From: Rhizobium sp. GN54
Lineage (GTDB): Bacteria > Pseudomonadota > Alphaproteobacteria > Rhizobiales > Rhizobiaceae
Reading direction: 5' to 3'
NCBI RefSeq assembly: GCF_021026345.1
Contig: NZ_JAJNCZ010000002.1
Location: 620,001-684,000 of the forward strand
Length of the DNA: 64,000 nucleotides
The position numbers and the translations under genes are program-made. The notes under the pieces are model-generated. The model saw only the letters and a list, made by a program, of their open reading frames with translations, was not told the DNA's origin and did not search any database. Positions within the stretch are counted from its first letter, which is position 1, and every line of letters starts with the position of its first letter. Below are positions 28,857 to 37,747 of this stretch, one piece after another.

Positions 28857-30296
28857 ATGCAGCAGGCCAGCAACAAGCTTTCGGTATTCCCCGCCTTTTT
28901 CCGCGTCAGCGGCAAGAGGGTGGTGGTCGTGGGCGGTGGGGACGAGGCCTATGCCAAGGTCCGGCTGCTGCGCAACACCGATGCGGAAATCGCCGTCGTC
29001 GCTGCCGATCCGGTGGCCGAATTTGCCCGCTATCTAAAGGCCGAGGCGATCGAGGTGATTGCCGCGACGGTTTCGGCCGACATGCTCGCCGATGCAGTCC
29101 TCGTCTTCGCCGCGACGGGTGACGCTGCCGCCGACCGCAAGATCGCGACTCTCGCACGTGAACTGCGGAAACCCGTCAATGCCGTGGACCAGCCCGACCA
29201 GTGCGATTTCTTCACGCCCGCGCTCGTCAACCGTGCGCCGGTCGCGGTCGCGATCGGGACCGAGGGGGCGGGGCCGGTACTGGCCCAGATGATCCGCGGC
29301 CAGGTCGACCAGATCCTTTCGCCCTCGCTCGGCAGGCTCGCAACGCTGGCGGCCTCCTATCGCGAGGCGGTCGAGGCCATGGTGCCGCGCGGGGTGACGC
29401 GCCGCCTCTTCTGGCGTCGGTTCTTCCAGGGGCAGGTGGCGGACGCCATCGGCGCCGGCGACGAGGAGCTGGCGCGTCGGAAGGCGAGCGAGCTTCTTTC
29501 CCGCGCCCGCAAGGTGGAGGGCCATGTCTGGCTCGTCGGCGCCGGTCCGGGCGCTGAGGACCTTCTGACGCTGCGGGCGCAGCGGGTGATGATGGAGGCC
29601 GATGCGATCGTGTTCGATGCGCTGGTGCCGCAGGCGATCGTCGACATGGGGCGCCGCGATGCCGAACGGATATCCGTCGGCAAGCGCAAGGGCTGTCATT
29701 CCAAGTCGCAGGAGGAGATCAACGATCTCCTGGTCGAGCTCGGCCGCGCCGGCAAGCGCGTCGTGCGGCTGAAGTCGGGCGATCCGCTGGTCTACGGCCG
29801 GGCCGCCGAGGAGATGTCGGCGCTGCGCGAGGCGGGGATCACCTACGAGATCGTGCCCGGCATCACGTCGGCCTTCGCTGCCGCTGCGGACTTCGAGCTG
29901 CCGCTGACTCTGCGCGGCGTCGCGTCGTCTCTGGTCTTCACCACCGGCCACGACCTGACCGGAGCCGTCCTTCCCGACTGGGCGCGGCTTGCCGTTTCGG
30001 GCGCGACGATCGCGGTCTACATGGGCCGAACGGTTGCCGCCTCCGTCGCAGGGCGGCTGATGCAGGCTGGCCTGCCGGCGGAGACGACCGTCGCCGTCAT
30101 CGAGAATGCCAGCCGCGCCGACAGGCGGCTCCTGCACGGGACGCTGAAGGACCTGCCGGACCTGGAGCATCGCGACGAGCTGACCGGTCCGGTGATGGTC
30201 ATCATCGGCGATGCGGTCGCTGGCGCCAATTTCGAACATTCCGTTCCGCTCGTCCGCAGCCGCGCGACCGCGGACGCCGCATATCTGGGAGCATGA
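28857..30296 (+). CDS. cysG: Siroheme synthase (precorrin-2 dehydrogenase/ferrochelatase and uroporphyrinogen-III methyltransferase)
   Basis: CysG makes siroheme, the cofactor of the sulfite reductase two genes downstream. The 479-residue protein has an N-terminal NAD-binding domain (GKRVVVVGGGDEAYAKVRLL) with dehydrogenase/ferrochelatase function to about residue 210, and a C-terminal SUMT methyltransferase from about 220 (VGAGPGAEDLLTLRA, LKSGDPLVYGRAAEE, VPGITSA). ATG 28857 is the first Met of conserved sequence; the frame extends to 28692 without conservation. The 209-base upstream gap is AT-rich near 28800 (TTTAAATTTT), a likely promoter. The stop at 30296 is one base from DUF2849. Confidence 0.95.
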   Translation: MQQASNKLSVFPAFFRVSGKRVVVVGGGDEAYAKVRLLRNTDAEIAVVAADPVAEFARYLKAEAIEVIAATVSADMLADAVLVFAATGDAAADRKIATLARELRKPVNAVDQPDQCDFFTPALVNRAPVAVAIGTEGAGPVLAQMIRGQVDQILSPSLGRLATLAASYREAVEAMVPRGVTRRLFWRRFFQGQVADAIGAGDEELARRKASELLSRARKVEGHVWLVGAGPGAEDLLTLRAQRVMMEADAIVFDALVPQAIVDMGRRDAERISVGKRKGCHSKSQEEINDLLVELGRAGKRVVRLKSGDPLVYGRAAEEMSALREAGITYEIVPGITSAFAAAADFELPLTLRGVASSLVFTTGHDLTGAVLPDWARLAVSGATIAVYMGRTVAASVAGRLMQAGLPAETTVAVIENASRADRRLLHGTLKDLPDLEHRDELTGPVMVIIGDAVAGANFEHSVPLVRSRATADAAYLGA

Positions 30297-30297
30297 C

Positions 30298-30615
30298 ATG
30301 ACAGACAAGGTCCTGACCGCGAACCGGCTGTCGGACGGCATATCCGTCTGGCTCGATGCCGCAGGCAACTGGAACACATCGTTGCAGGAAGCCTTCGTGG
30401 CGCGCCACAAGGAAGCCGTCGAAGCACTCGAGGCGACCGGCAAGCAGGCGTTTGCCGATAACAAGGTGGTTGACGTCAACGTCGTGGACGTCGAAGAGGT
30501 CGACGGCGTGCTGCGCCCGCTTCGCATGCGCGAACGCATCCGGGCCGGCGGCCCGACGATCCCCTATGCCGCCGGATTTGCCGGCCTGAACGCGACCCGC
30601 GCAGCCGTGGCCTGA
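30298..30615 (+). CDS. DUF2849 protein of the sulfite-reductase operon
   Basis: The 105-residue protein matches DUF2849, found next to cysI and cysG in alphaproteobacteria. It has KVLTANRLSDGISVWLDAAGNWN at the N-terminus and a conserved VDVNVVDVEEVDGVLRPLRMRERIRAGGPTIPYA segment. No catalytic motif or cysteine is visible. Its function is unknown; the fixed place between cysG and cysI suggests assembly or cofactor delivery for sulfite reductase, which is inference. It begins one base after the cysG stop and ends 10 bases before cysI. Confidence 0.9.
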   Translation: MTDKVLTANRLSDGISVWLDAAGNWNTSLQEAFVARHKEAVEALEATGKQAFADNKVVDVNVVDVEEVDGVLRPLRMRERIRAGGPTIPYAAGFAGLNATRAAVA

Positions 30616-30625
30616 AGGACAAGAC

Positions 30626-32296
30626 ATGTATCGCTACGATGAATTCGACCACGCCTTCGTCAATGACCGCGTCGCTCAGTTCCGCGACCAGGTCGTCCGC
30701 CGCCTGTCCGGCGAACTGGCGGAGGATGCGTTCAAGCCGCTGCGGCTGATGAACGGCGTCTACCTGCAACTGCACGCCTACATGCTGCGCGTCGCCATTC
30801 CCTACGGCACGCTGAACAGCCGGCAGATGCGCATGCTCGCCCATATCGCGCGCAAGTACGACCGCGGCTACGGGCATTTCACCACACGCCAGAACATCCA
30901 GTTCAACTGGCCGGCTCTGTCGGATATCCCCGATGCGCTGGCCGATCTCGCCTCTGTCGAAATGCACGCGATCCAGACCTCGGGCAACTGCATCCGCAAC
31001 GTCACCGCCGACCATTTCGCCGGTGCGGCCGCCGACGAGGTCGCCGACCCGCGGCCCTATGCGGAAATCCTGCGCCAGTGGTCCTCGGTGCATCCCGAAT
31101 TCTCCTACCTGCCGCGCAAGTTCAAGATCGCCGTTACCGGCGCCGAGCGCGACCGCGCGGCGATCCAGGTGCACGATATCGGCCTGCACCTGAAGAAGAA
31201 CGACAAGGGCGAGATCGGCTTTGCCGTCTATGTCGGCGGCGGGCAGGGGCGGACGCCGATGATCGCCAAGAAGATCCGCGATTTCCTGCCGGAGGAGGAC
31301 CTGCTCTCCTACACGACCGCGGTCATGCGCGTGTACAACCTGCACGGCCGTCGCGACAACAAGTACAAGGCCCGCATCAAGATCCTCGTGCACGAGACCG
31401 GCGCCGAGGAACTGGCGCGCCAGGTCGAGGTCGAATTCGCCGATCTGAAGAACACCGAACTGAAGCTGCCCGACGCCGACATCCAGGCGATCGGCGCCTA
31501 TTTCGCCCCGCCGGCGCTGGAGCCGCGCGCCGAAGGATGGGCGAATCTCGCGCAGTGGAAGAAGGCGGATCCCGATTTCGCCCGCTGGGTGCAGCAGAAC
31601 GTCCAGCCGCACAAGCATCCCGACTACGGCATGGTGACGATCTCGCTGAAGCCGATCGGCGGCATTCCGGGCGACGCGACCGATGCGCAGATGGAGGCCG
31701 TTGCCGATATCGCCGAGGACTATGCCTTCGACGAGATCCGCGTCAGCCACGAGCAGAACCTGATCCTGCCGCATGTGGCGCTGGCCGACCTCGAGCCGGT
31801 CTACCGGGCGCTGGTCGCCGTCGGGCTTGCGACCGCCAATGCCGGCCTGATCACCGACATCATCGCCTGTCCGGGGCTCGACTATTGCGCGCTCGCGAAC
31901 GCCCGCTCCATTCCCGTGGCGCAGGAGATCTCCAACCGTTTTGCCTCGCCCGAGCGGCAGGCCGAGATCGGCGAGTTGAAGATCAAGATCTCCGGCTGCA
32001 TCAATGCCTGCGGACACCACCATGTCGGCCATATCGGCCTGCTCGGCGTGGAGAAGAAGGGCGAGGAACTGTACCAGATCACGCTTGGCGGCTCCGGTGA
32101 CGAGAACACGTCGATCGGCGAGATCATCGGGCGCGGCTTTGAGCCGGAAAAGGTCACCGATGCGATCGAGGTGATCGTCGAGACCTATCTCGGCCTGCGG
32201 CTCGATCCGTCGGAGAACTTCCTCGCCGCCTATCGCCGCGTGGGGCCGCAGCCGTTCAAGGATGCGCTCTACGGCGATACGGCGAAGGCGGCTTGA
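30626..32296 (+). CDS. cysI: Sulfite reductase hemoprotein (nitrite/sulfite reductase family)
   Basis: This siroheme/4Fe-4S enzyme reduces sulfite to sulfide with six electrons. The 556-residue protein has two ferredoxin-like half domains and siroheme-contact loops (YGHFTTRQNIQFNW, IQTSGNCIRNV, FDEIRVSHEQNLILPHV). The cluster cysteines are in CPGLDYC and SGCINACGHHH. A nitrite-reducing relative is hard to exclude, but cysG, DUF2849 and DUF934 context favours sulfite. No flavoprotein CysJ is present, so electrons probably come from ferredoxin, and the nearby fpr could feed that. Confidence 0.93.
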   Translation: MYRYDEFDHAFVNDRVAQFRDQVVRRLSGELAEDAFKPLRLMNGVYLQLHAYMLRVAIPYGTLNSRQMRMLAHIARKYDRGYGHFTTRQNIQFNWPALSDIPDALADLASVEMHAIQTSGNCIRNVTADHFAGAAADEVADPRPYAEILRQWSSVHPEFSYLPRKFKIAVTGAERDRAAIQVHDIGLHLKKNDKGEIGFAVYVGGGQGRTPMIAKKIRDFLPEEDLLSYTTAVMRVYNLHGRRDNKYKARIKILVHETGAEELARQVEVEFADLKNTELKLPDADIQAIGAYFAPPALEPRAEGWANLAQWKKADPDFARWVQQNVQPHKHPDYGMVTISLKPIGGIPGDATDAQMEAVADIAEDYAFDEIRVSHEQNLILPHVALADLEPVYRALVAVGLATANAGLITDIIACPGLDYCALANARSIPVAQEISNRFASPERQAEIGELKIKISGCINACGHHHVGHIGLLGVEKKGEELYQITLGGSGDENTSIGEIIGRGFEPEKVTDAIEVIVETYLGLRLDPSENFLAAYRRVGPQPFKDALYGDTAKAA

Positions 32297-32310
32297 GGGA
32301 AGGGCGAACC

Positions 32311-32811
32311 ATGACGAGAATCTGGAAGGAAACCGGCTTCGTCAACGACGATCCGTGGGTCGTCGAGAGCGAGGAGGCCAAGGCGGGATCGAACGAGAAG
32401 GCGATCATCGGCATCGATGATTTTCTCGCCCGGGTCGCAGAGGGTGAAGACGGGGGCTTCGGTGTCCTCGTCAATCCGGCGGACGACGTGCGGCGGCTGG
32501 CCGGGCACCTGGATCGCATCGCGCTCGTGGCCGTCGCGTTCCCCGCCTTCAGCGACGGCCGGGCGTTCAGCCATGCTTCGCTGCTGCGCTCGCGGCTCGG
32601 TTATGCGGACGAGGTGAGGGCGGTGGGCGACGTGCTGATCGACCATATCCCGCTGATGCTCCGCTGCGGCATCGACAGCTTCGCGGTGACAAACGCGACG
32701 GCCCTGAAGCGGCTGTCGGAAAACCGCCTGCCGGGGATCGACAACCACTACCAGCCGACCGCACGGCCGGCAGCGGAGGCGAAGTCCTACAGCTGGCGTC
32801 GCGTCGGCTGA
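32311..32811 (+). CDS. DUF934 protein of the sulfite-reductase operon
   Basis: The 166-residue protein belongs to DUF934, which co-occurs with cysI in proteobacteria. The segment FSDGRAFSHASLLRSRLGYADEVRAVGDVLIDHIPLMLRCGIDSF (about residues 78-122) is the family hallmark. It has no recognisable cofactor motif. A role as sulfite-reductase partner is inferred from gene order. ATG 32311 is preceded by GGGAAGGGCG and lies 14 bases after cysI. A terminator-like hairpin follows. Confidence 0.9.
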   Translation: MTRIWKETGFVNDDPWVVESEEAKAGSNEKAIIGIDDFLARVAEGEDGGFGVLVNPADDVRRLAGHLDRIALVAVAFPAFSDGRAFSHASLLRSRLGYADEVRAVGDVLIDHIPLMLRCGIDSFAVTNATALKRLSENRLPGIDNHYQPTARPAAEAKSYSWRRVG

Positions 32812-32825
32812 CGCATATTGTCGCG

Positions 32826-32868
32826 AAAGGGCCCGTTTTCCGGCTTTTGGCCGAGGCGGGCCTTTCTT
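32826..32868 (+). terminator. Rho-independent terminator after the cys operon
   Basis: AAAGGgCCCG (32826-32835) pairs with CGGGCCTTT (32857-32865) with one bulged base, and TTCTT follows. It lies 15 bases after the DUF934 stop. Confidence 0.65.
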
Positions 32869-32979
32869 CTTGCTGCGCCGCACATTATATGAGGTCCGTG
32901 ACCGGACGACGACCGATGGAATGCAAATTGCGCATGGCCGCTTCCTTTGGAACGCGATGCCTTTCGTCGGCAACCGCAG

Positions 32980-32985
32980 TATAAT
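32980..32985 (+). promoter_or_regulatory. Possible -10 element upstream of fpr
   Basis: A perfect TATAAT lies 47 bases before the fpr ATG, in a short AT-rich spot of a GC-rich gap. I do not see a good -35 at 16-18 bases upstream, so support is weak. Confidence 0.3.
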
Positions 32986-33031
32986 ATCTGCCTATGCGAC
33001 ATTCAGTAGAGACCGCAGGAACCGACCACGA

Positions 33032-33844
33032 ATGAACGCGCCCGCAAAGACCGAAGACCTTGCAGCCACCGTTCCCGCCGGCGTCTATGCCGAGACGGTG
33101 ACGAGCGTGCAACACTATACCGACCGCCTTTTCCGTTTCCGCATGACGCGTCCGGACGGCTTCCGGTTCCGCTCGGGCGAATTCGCCATGATCGGGCTGA
33201 TGGTCGACGGCAAGCCGGTCTACCGCGCCTATTCGATCGCGAGCCCGGCCTGGGGCGAGGAGCTGGAGTTCTTCTCCATCAAGGTTCCGGACGGCCCGCT
33301 GACCTCGCATCTGCAGCAGATCAAGCAGGGCGACCAGGTGCTGATGCGCAAGAAGCCGACGGGCACGCTGGTGCTCGACGCGTTGACCCCCGGCAAGCGC
33401 CTCTACATGTTCTCCACCGGCACCGGGATTGCACCGTTCGCAAGCCTGATCCGCGACCCGGAGACCTATGAGAAGTTCGACGAGGTGATCCTCACCCATA
33501 CCTGCCGCGAGATATCGGAACTGAAATACGGCTTCGACCTGGTCGAGGAGATCGCCAAGGACGAGCTTCTGTCGGAGGTCGTCGGCGGCAAGCTGCGCCA
33601 TTATGCGACCGTCACCCGCGAGCCCTTCCCCTACCAGGGCCGCATCACGGACCTGATCAGCAACGGCAAGATGTTCGCCGATCTCGGCGTCGCCCCCTTC
33701 GACCCGGCGGTCGATCGCGCGATGATCTGCGGTTCGGCAGCCATGCTGAAGGAAACCAAGCTTCTGCTCGAACAGGCCGGGCTGACCGAGGGCGCCAACA
33801 GCAAGCCCGGGGAATTCGTCATCGAGCGCGCCTTCGTCGACTGA
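33032..33844 (+). CDS. fpr: Ferredoxin--NADP reductase
   Basis: Fpr exchanges electrons between NADPH and ferredoxin or flavodoxin, and supports redox defence. The 270-residue protein has the FAD motif YRAYSIASP (RxYS) near residue 69, the PDGPLTSHL segment, an NADP-binding GTGIAPFASLIRDPETY near 131-148, and the C-terminal MICGSAAMLKE and FVIERAFVD, all typical of bacterial subclass FNRs. It is separated from the cys operon by a terminator, but ferredoxin-linked sulfite reduction makes the neighbourhood meaningful. Confidence 0.95.
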   Translation: MNAPAKTEDLAATVPAGVYAETVTSVQHYTDRLFRFRMTRPDGFRFRSGEFAMIGLMVDGKPVYRAYSIASPAWGEELEFFSIKVPDGPLTSHLQQIKQGDQVLMRKKPTGTLVLDALTPGKRLYMFSTGTGIAPFASLIRDPETYEKFDEVILTHTCREISELKYGFDLVEEIAKDELLSEVVGGKLRHYATVTREPFPYQGRITDLISNGKMFADLGVAPFDPAVDRAMICGSAAMLKETKLLLEQAGLTEGANSKPGEFVIERAFVD

Positions 33845-33870
33845 GGCCGGCTCGATCATAGGGGCATGAA

Positions 33871-33907
33871 AAAGGGGCGATGCCGCGCGCATCGCCCCTT
33901 TCGTGTT
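33871..33907 (+). terminator. Rho-independent terminator after fpr
   Basis: AAAGGGGCGATGC (33871-33883) and GCATCGCCCCTTT (33889-33901) form a perfect 13-base stem with a 5-base loop, followed by CGTGTTTT. It lies 26 bases after fpr. On the minus strand the symmetrical AAA/TTT arms could also stop transcripts from the protease gene. Confidence 0.9.
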
Positions 33908-33955
33908 TTCGGGTCCGCAAGGCAGCGATGGTGCCACCCCTGCGCGTTTCCGCCA

Positions 33956-35893
33956 TCAGGCCAGGATGAAGTCGCTCGCGCCGAGATGGGCGAGATCGAA
34001 TTCCTTCAGGACCAGGATATCCGTCGCCGCGAACTTGAAGCGGACGTCGTCATCGACCTGGGTCGCCTTGGCGAGTACCGACGAGACGGAGGAGAAATGG
34101 TAGCTGCGCAGGTCGATCTGGTCGACGCCATCGGTGAAACTCTGCACCGTGTCGGTTCCGTAGCCCTTGCCGAAGACGAAGTCGTCGTTGCCCTTGCCGC
34201 CGAAGAGCTTGTCGTGGCCCTTGCCGCCGTCGAGGACGTCGTTGCCGTCGCCACCCTTGAGCACATCCTTGCCGCTGCCGCCGAAGATGCGGTTGGCGGC
34301 GCTGTTGCCCGTCAGGTTGTCGGAATGGCTGCTTCCGACCAGACGCTCGATCGACGAGTAGCTGTCGCCCCTGGCGTCGCCGGTGTTGGCCGAGCGTGAG
34401 CCGAGGTTGACGGTCACGCCGGACGACGCGTTCTGGTAGCTTGCAGTGTCGCTGCCGCTGCCGCCGATCAGCCGGTCGGCGCCGGCGCCGCCGATCAGCG
34501 TGTCGTTCCCGGCCCCGCCGTTGAGCGTGTCGTTGCCCTTGCCGCCGCTCAGGCGATTGGCGGCGCTGTTGCCGGTCAGCTTGTCGGCATAGGCGGAGCC
34601 CAGCAGCTGCTCGATCGAGGAATAGCTGTCGCCGGCGGCGTCGTTGGTGTTGATCGAGGGCTTGGAGAGGCTTGCCGTCACGCCGGCGCGGGCCGTGGAA
34701 TAGGAGGCGGTATCGGTACCGCTGCCGCCGATCAGTCGGTCGCCGGCGGCCCCGCCGATCAGCGTGTCGTTGCCGCTGCCGCCGTCGAGCGTATCCTTGC
34801 CGCTGTTGCCGTAGAGCGTGTCCTTGCCGGTCAGGCCGTAGAGCCTGTCGTTGCCGCTGTTGCCCGTCAGCGTGTTGGCGGCCTGGTTGCCCCTGATGGT
34901 GTCTGCGCCCGCGCCGCCCTTGGCGTTCTCGATGAGGGAGCGCGTGTCGCCGTTATAGAGCATGGCGTTGTAGATGTTGCCGCCGGCGTAGTGATTGTCG
35001 CCAAGATGGGCGAGCTGCCGGTCGCTGAATTCGGAGCTGGAGCCGGGAGCGAGATCGATGTCGACGCCTTCGGAATAGGCGGAGAGGTCATAGGTGTCCT
35101 TGCCGCCGCCGTCCCAGATCGTGGCGAAGATCCGGTTGGCGCCGGGGGCGATGGCGACCTCGCCGTTGACGTAGGTCCTGCCGCCGTCCGGGTTCCATTT
35201 GTAGGTGGTGTTTCCGGAATTCGTCGTGAAGTCGGCGCCGTACATGCGCTGGAGCGCCGCGATGTCAGCCATCATGAAGGTCTGCGGGGCGCCGAACGCC
35301 TCATAGGTATACGCCTGCGAGGTGCTGCCCCGGTAGCTGTGGTAGGTCATCACCGTATATTCGACGCTGTCGTAGGACGCGGGAATCTTGCCGAAGCCTT
35401 CGTCCGTGTGGGCATGTTCCAGGCCGAGCGCGTGGCCGAGTTCGTGCATCAGCGTGTGCCAGCCGTAGTTGCCGGCCTGCGGGCTGCTGAGGTTGCTGCC
35501 GTTCCCGAACCAGAGATCGCCGGCTTCGTCGTAAGTCCCCGGGAAATAGGCCTTGGCCGTGGGGTTGTCGTAGGTCGATTTGGCGAAGCGAAGGTTTGCG
35601 CTCGTCTGCGAACCCGCGGAAAGATTGAGACCGGTGAACCCCTCCACCGAAAAGCCGTCATTGGCCTTGGAACCGTAGGACTGTTCCATGGCAAAGAGCG
35701 CGGCTTCCTTCACCTTGGCCGAGACGGCGCCGAAACCCTGGCTCGGTTCGTACTGCGAATAGCCATAGGCCGATTGGCTCGTCGGGAACGCATAGGTGAC
35801 GGTACCGCTCCAGGCCGTGTCGCCGAGCACGGCGTCGATGACGTCGTTTCCGGTCGCCGAGACGGTCTTGGTGCTCTTGTTGATGCCTGTCAT
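33956..35893 (-). CDS. Serralysin-like M10 metalloprotease with RTX repeats
   Basis: The 645-residue protein is a secreted zinc protease of the serralysin family. The catalytic domain has HELGHALGLEH (His150, Glu151, His154, His160) and the Met-turn VMTYHSY at about 181-187. A Peptidase_M10_C region follows (MMADIAALQRMYGADF), then calcium-binding RTX nonapeptides (GGxGxDxLx) from about 320 to 600. The C-terminus ends in a hydrophobic DFILA, like type I secretion signals, and no N-terminal signal peptide is seen. A block of about 90 residues in the RTX part is duplicated. No ABC/MFP/TolC exporter genes lie in the window. ATG 35893 follows AAGGAC; Met at 35941 is an alternative. Confidence 0.93.
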   Translation of the reverse strand: MTGINKSTKTVSATGNDVIDAVLGDTAWSGTVTYAFPTSQSAYGYSQYEPSQGFGAVSAKVKEAALFAMEQSYGSKANDGFSVEGFTGLNLSAGSQTSANLRFAKSTYDNPTAKAYFPGTYDEAGDLWFGNGSNLSSPQAGNYGWHTLMHELGHALGLEHAHTDEGFGKIPASYDSVEYTVMTYHSYRGSTSQAYTYEAFGAPQTFMMADIAALQRMYGADFTTNSGNTTYKWNPDGGRTYVNGEVAIAPGANRIFATIWDGGGKDTYDLSAYSEGVDIDLAPGSSSEFSDRQLAHLGDNHYAGGNIYNAMLYNGDTRSLIENAKGGAGADTIRGNQAANTLTGNSGNDRLYGLTGKDTLYGNSGKDTLDGGSGNDTLIGGAAGDRLIGGSGTDTASYSTARAGVTASLSKPSINTNDAAGDSYSSIEQLLGSAYADKLTGNSAANRLSGGKGNDTLNGGAGNDTLIGGAGADRLIGGSGSDTASYQNASSGVTVNLGSRSANTGDARGDSYSSIERLVGSSHSDNLTGNSAANRIFGGSGKDVLKGGDGNDVLDGGKGHDKLFGGKGNDDFVFGKGYGTDTVQSFTDGVDQIDLRSYHFSSVSSVLAKATQVDDDVRFKFAATDILVLKEFDLAHLGASDFILA

Positions 35894-36506
35894 TCGGATG
35901 TCCTTGTTCGGTATCGTGGAGAAAGCGTCATCGGCCGGCATTTTCCGTTATGCGTGTACAGGCAAAGCCTCAACAACTCATGACGTCCGGAGAGATGGAA
36001 CGCAAACAGTGCAGAGCTGTCCTCGGCGGCCTTGCGCGGTTCGTCGTGGTTGCCATGCTGAGAGCTCTCCCGCTTGATTTCGCGGCCCAAGCGCCGCCGG
36101 TCGGTCCCGACCCAGCGCAGGGTGTCGGGGGACCGAACGCGAGGGAGGCGATAGCGGCAGAATATGCCCGTCTCATGGCAGGCAGGGCCGGGAAGGCCCA
36201 TGGAGGCGCGTTGTCCCCGGTTTGCAGGCCGGGCCGCCGGCACCTTTCCGGAATGTTTTCTGCAGCGCGGACATTGGATTTTCGTTCTGAAACGTTGATG
36301 TCTCGAGGGTGACGAAATCACATGCGCGACACACGATGCGGACCGGCGGCCGAAAGGCGCGCGCCATCCGCTCGTGGCGACAGCGCGGCGAATTGGCCGC
36401 CGGCGCGGGCACATGCAGGCATCATCAGGTCTTCAACGGGCCGTGCTGATATCGGCGCGGACAGGGCCGGGCTCAGGGCAGCGATTCGCGGCGCCGGGAA
36501 TGGCGC
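35894..36506. other. 613-base gap without a convincing gene
   Basis: This lies upstream of the protease and downstream of moeA, both on the minus strand. Open frames here (for example 35950-36312 plus and 36173-36412 minus) have shadow-like composition and no family resemblance. It presumably holds the protease promoter. No terminator or repeat is clear. Confidence 0.5.
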
Positions 36507-37745
36507 TCAAGGGAACTGACGGTTAGTGGGCGACGGCCGGAGCAGGAGGATCTCACAAGGATCCCCGGCTTCGGCCGGTTCCGCATGCGGCGGGCGGACG
36601 AGAAGGCAGTCGGCGGCCGCGAACACCTTCATCATCGAGGAATCCTGCTTGTCGTAGGGCGTCGCCACCAGCGTGCCGTCGTCGCGGACGCTCACCGTCG
36701 CGCGAAGATAGTCCTGCCGGTGGTCATTGGCCGCAAGCGCGCTTCCGGCCAGCGCGAAGGTCCGCCGGTCGACGGCCGGCAGGCGCGACAGCCTGCGCAC
36801 GAGCGGCTCGAGGAACAGGAGCGCGCAGACCATACTGGAGGCCGGGTTGCCGGGAAGGCCGAGGATCTGCATGCCGCCGAGGCGGCCGACCATCAGCGGC
36901 TTGCCCGGCCGCATGGCGATGCGCCAGAAATCCAGTTCCATGCCGGCGGAGACCAGCACCGGTTGCACCAGGTCGTGATCCCCGACCGAGGCGCCGCCGA
37001 GTGTCACCAGCACGTCGGCGCCGCAGGCCTTCGCCCAGTCGACGGCGTCCATGATCGCATTGGGGTCGTCGGCGGCAATGCCGAGATCGATCACCTCGGC
37101 GCCGGCCTCGCGGGCGAGCGCTGCCACGCCATAGCTGTTGGAGGCAACGATCTGGCTGGGTCCGAGGGCCGAACCCGGCGGGACGAGTTCGTCGCCGGTC
37201 GCAAGCAGCGCCACCTTGGGGCGGGCGTAGACGTTGAGGACAGCATGGTTCATCGCCGCTGCGACTGTCAGCCGCCCCGCGTCGAGCATCTGGCCCTCGC
37301 GCAGCACGACCTCACCCTCGGTGAAATCCTGTCCGCGCGGGCGGATATGACGGCCGCGCGGTGGCAGGAAGGTATTGCGGATGCGGTCGTCGCCGATCGT
37401 CTCCGCGTCCTCCTGCAGCAGCACCGTGTCGGCGCCGGCCGGCAGCGGGGCGCCGGTGAAGATCCGCACGGTCTCGCCGGGGCCGACGGTTCCGGAAAAG
37501 GCATGGCCGGCAGCGGACCGGCCGACGACGCGCAAGGTGGCGCCGGGTTCGGCGATGTCCTGGTGGCGCAGGGCATAGCCGTCCATCGCCGAATTGTCGA
37601 ATGGGGGCTGGGTGAGGCGGGCGGCGACATCGCCGGCCAGCACGCGGTCGCAGGCCTCGTGAAGCGGCACGCTCTCGCTTCTTGCCGGTGGACGGGCTGC
37701 CTTCAACAGGCGTTCAAGCGCATCCTCTACCGGCAAAAGCGACAT
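36507..37745 (-). CDS. moeA: Molybdopterin molybdenumtransferase MoeA
   Basis: MoeA inserts molybdate into adenylylated molybdopterin. The 412-residue protein shows the MoeA N-terminal region (SVPLHEACDRVLAGDVAA, FDNSAMDGYAL), the molybdopterin-binding domain (ALLATGDELVPPGSAL, VTLGGASVGDHDLV, MRPGKPLMVGRLGG, GLPGNPASSMV) and the C-terminal domain. ATG 37745 lies two bases after the moaC stop. It is the last gene of ppiD-trpD-trpC-moaC-moeA. In several rhizobia lexA follows here; in this window it does not. Confidence 0.95.
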   Translation of the reverse strand: MSLLPVEDALERLLKAARPPARSESVPLHEACDRVLAGDVAARLTQPPFDNSAMDGYALRHQDIAEPGATLRVVGRSAAGHAFSGTVGPGETVRIFTGAPLPAGADTVLLQEDAETIGDDRIRNTFLPPRGRHIRPRGQDFTEGEVVLREGQMLDAGRLTVAAAMNHAVLNVYARPKVALLATGDELVPPGSALGPSQIVASNSYGVAALAREAGAEVIDLGIAADDPNAIMDAVDWAKACGADVLVTLGGASVGDHDLVQPVLVSAGMELDFWRIAMRPGKPLMVGRLGGMQILGLPGNPASSMVCALLFLEPLVRRLSRLPAVDRRTFALAGSALAANDHRQDYLRATVSVRDDGTLVATPYDKQDSSMMKVFAAADCLLVRPPHAEPAEAGDPCEILLLRPSPTNRQFP

Positions 37746-37747
37746 GT

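Noticed and set aside
34150-34950. Tandem repeated DNA that might suggest a CRISPR-like or minisatellite array
   Set aside because: The repeats follow a 27-base period encoding RTX nonapeptides inside one intact protease gene; there are no unique spacers of constant length.
35950-36312. A 120-codon plus-strand frame in the gap before moeA
   Set aside because: No conserved motif, no ribosome-binding site, and an overlapping minus-strand frame of equal quality; likely chance.
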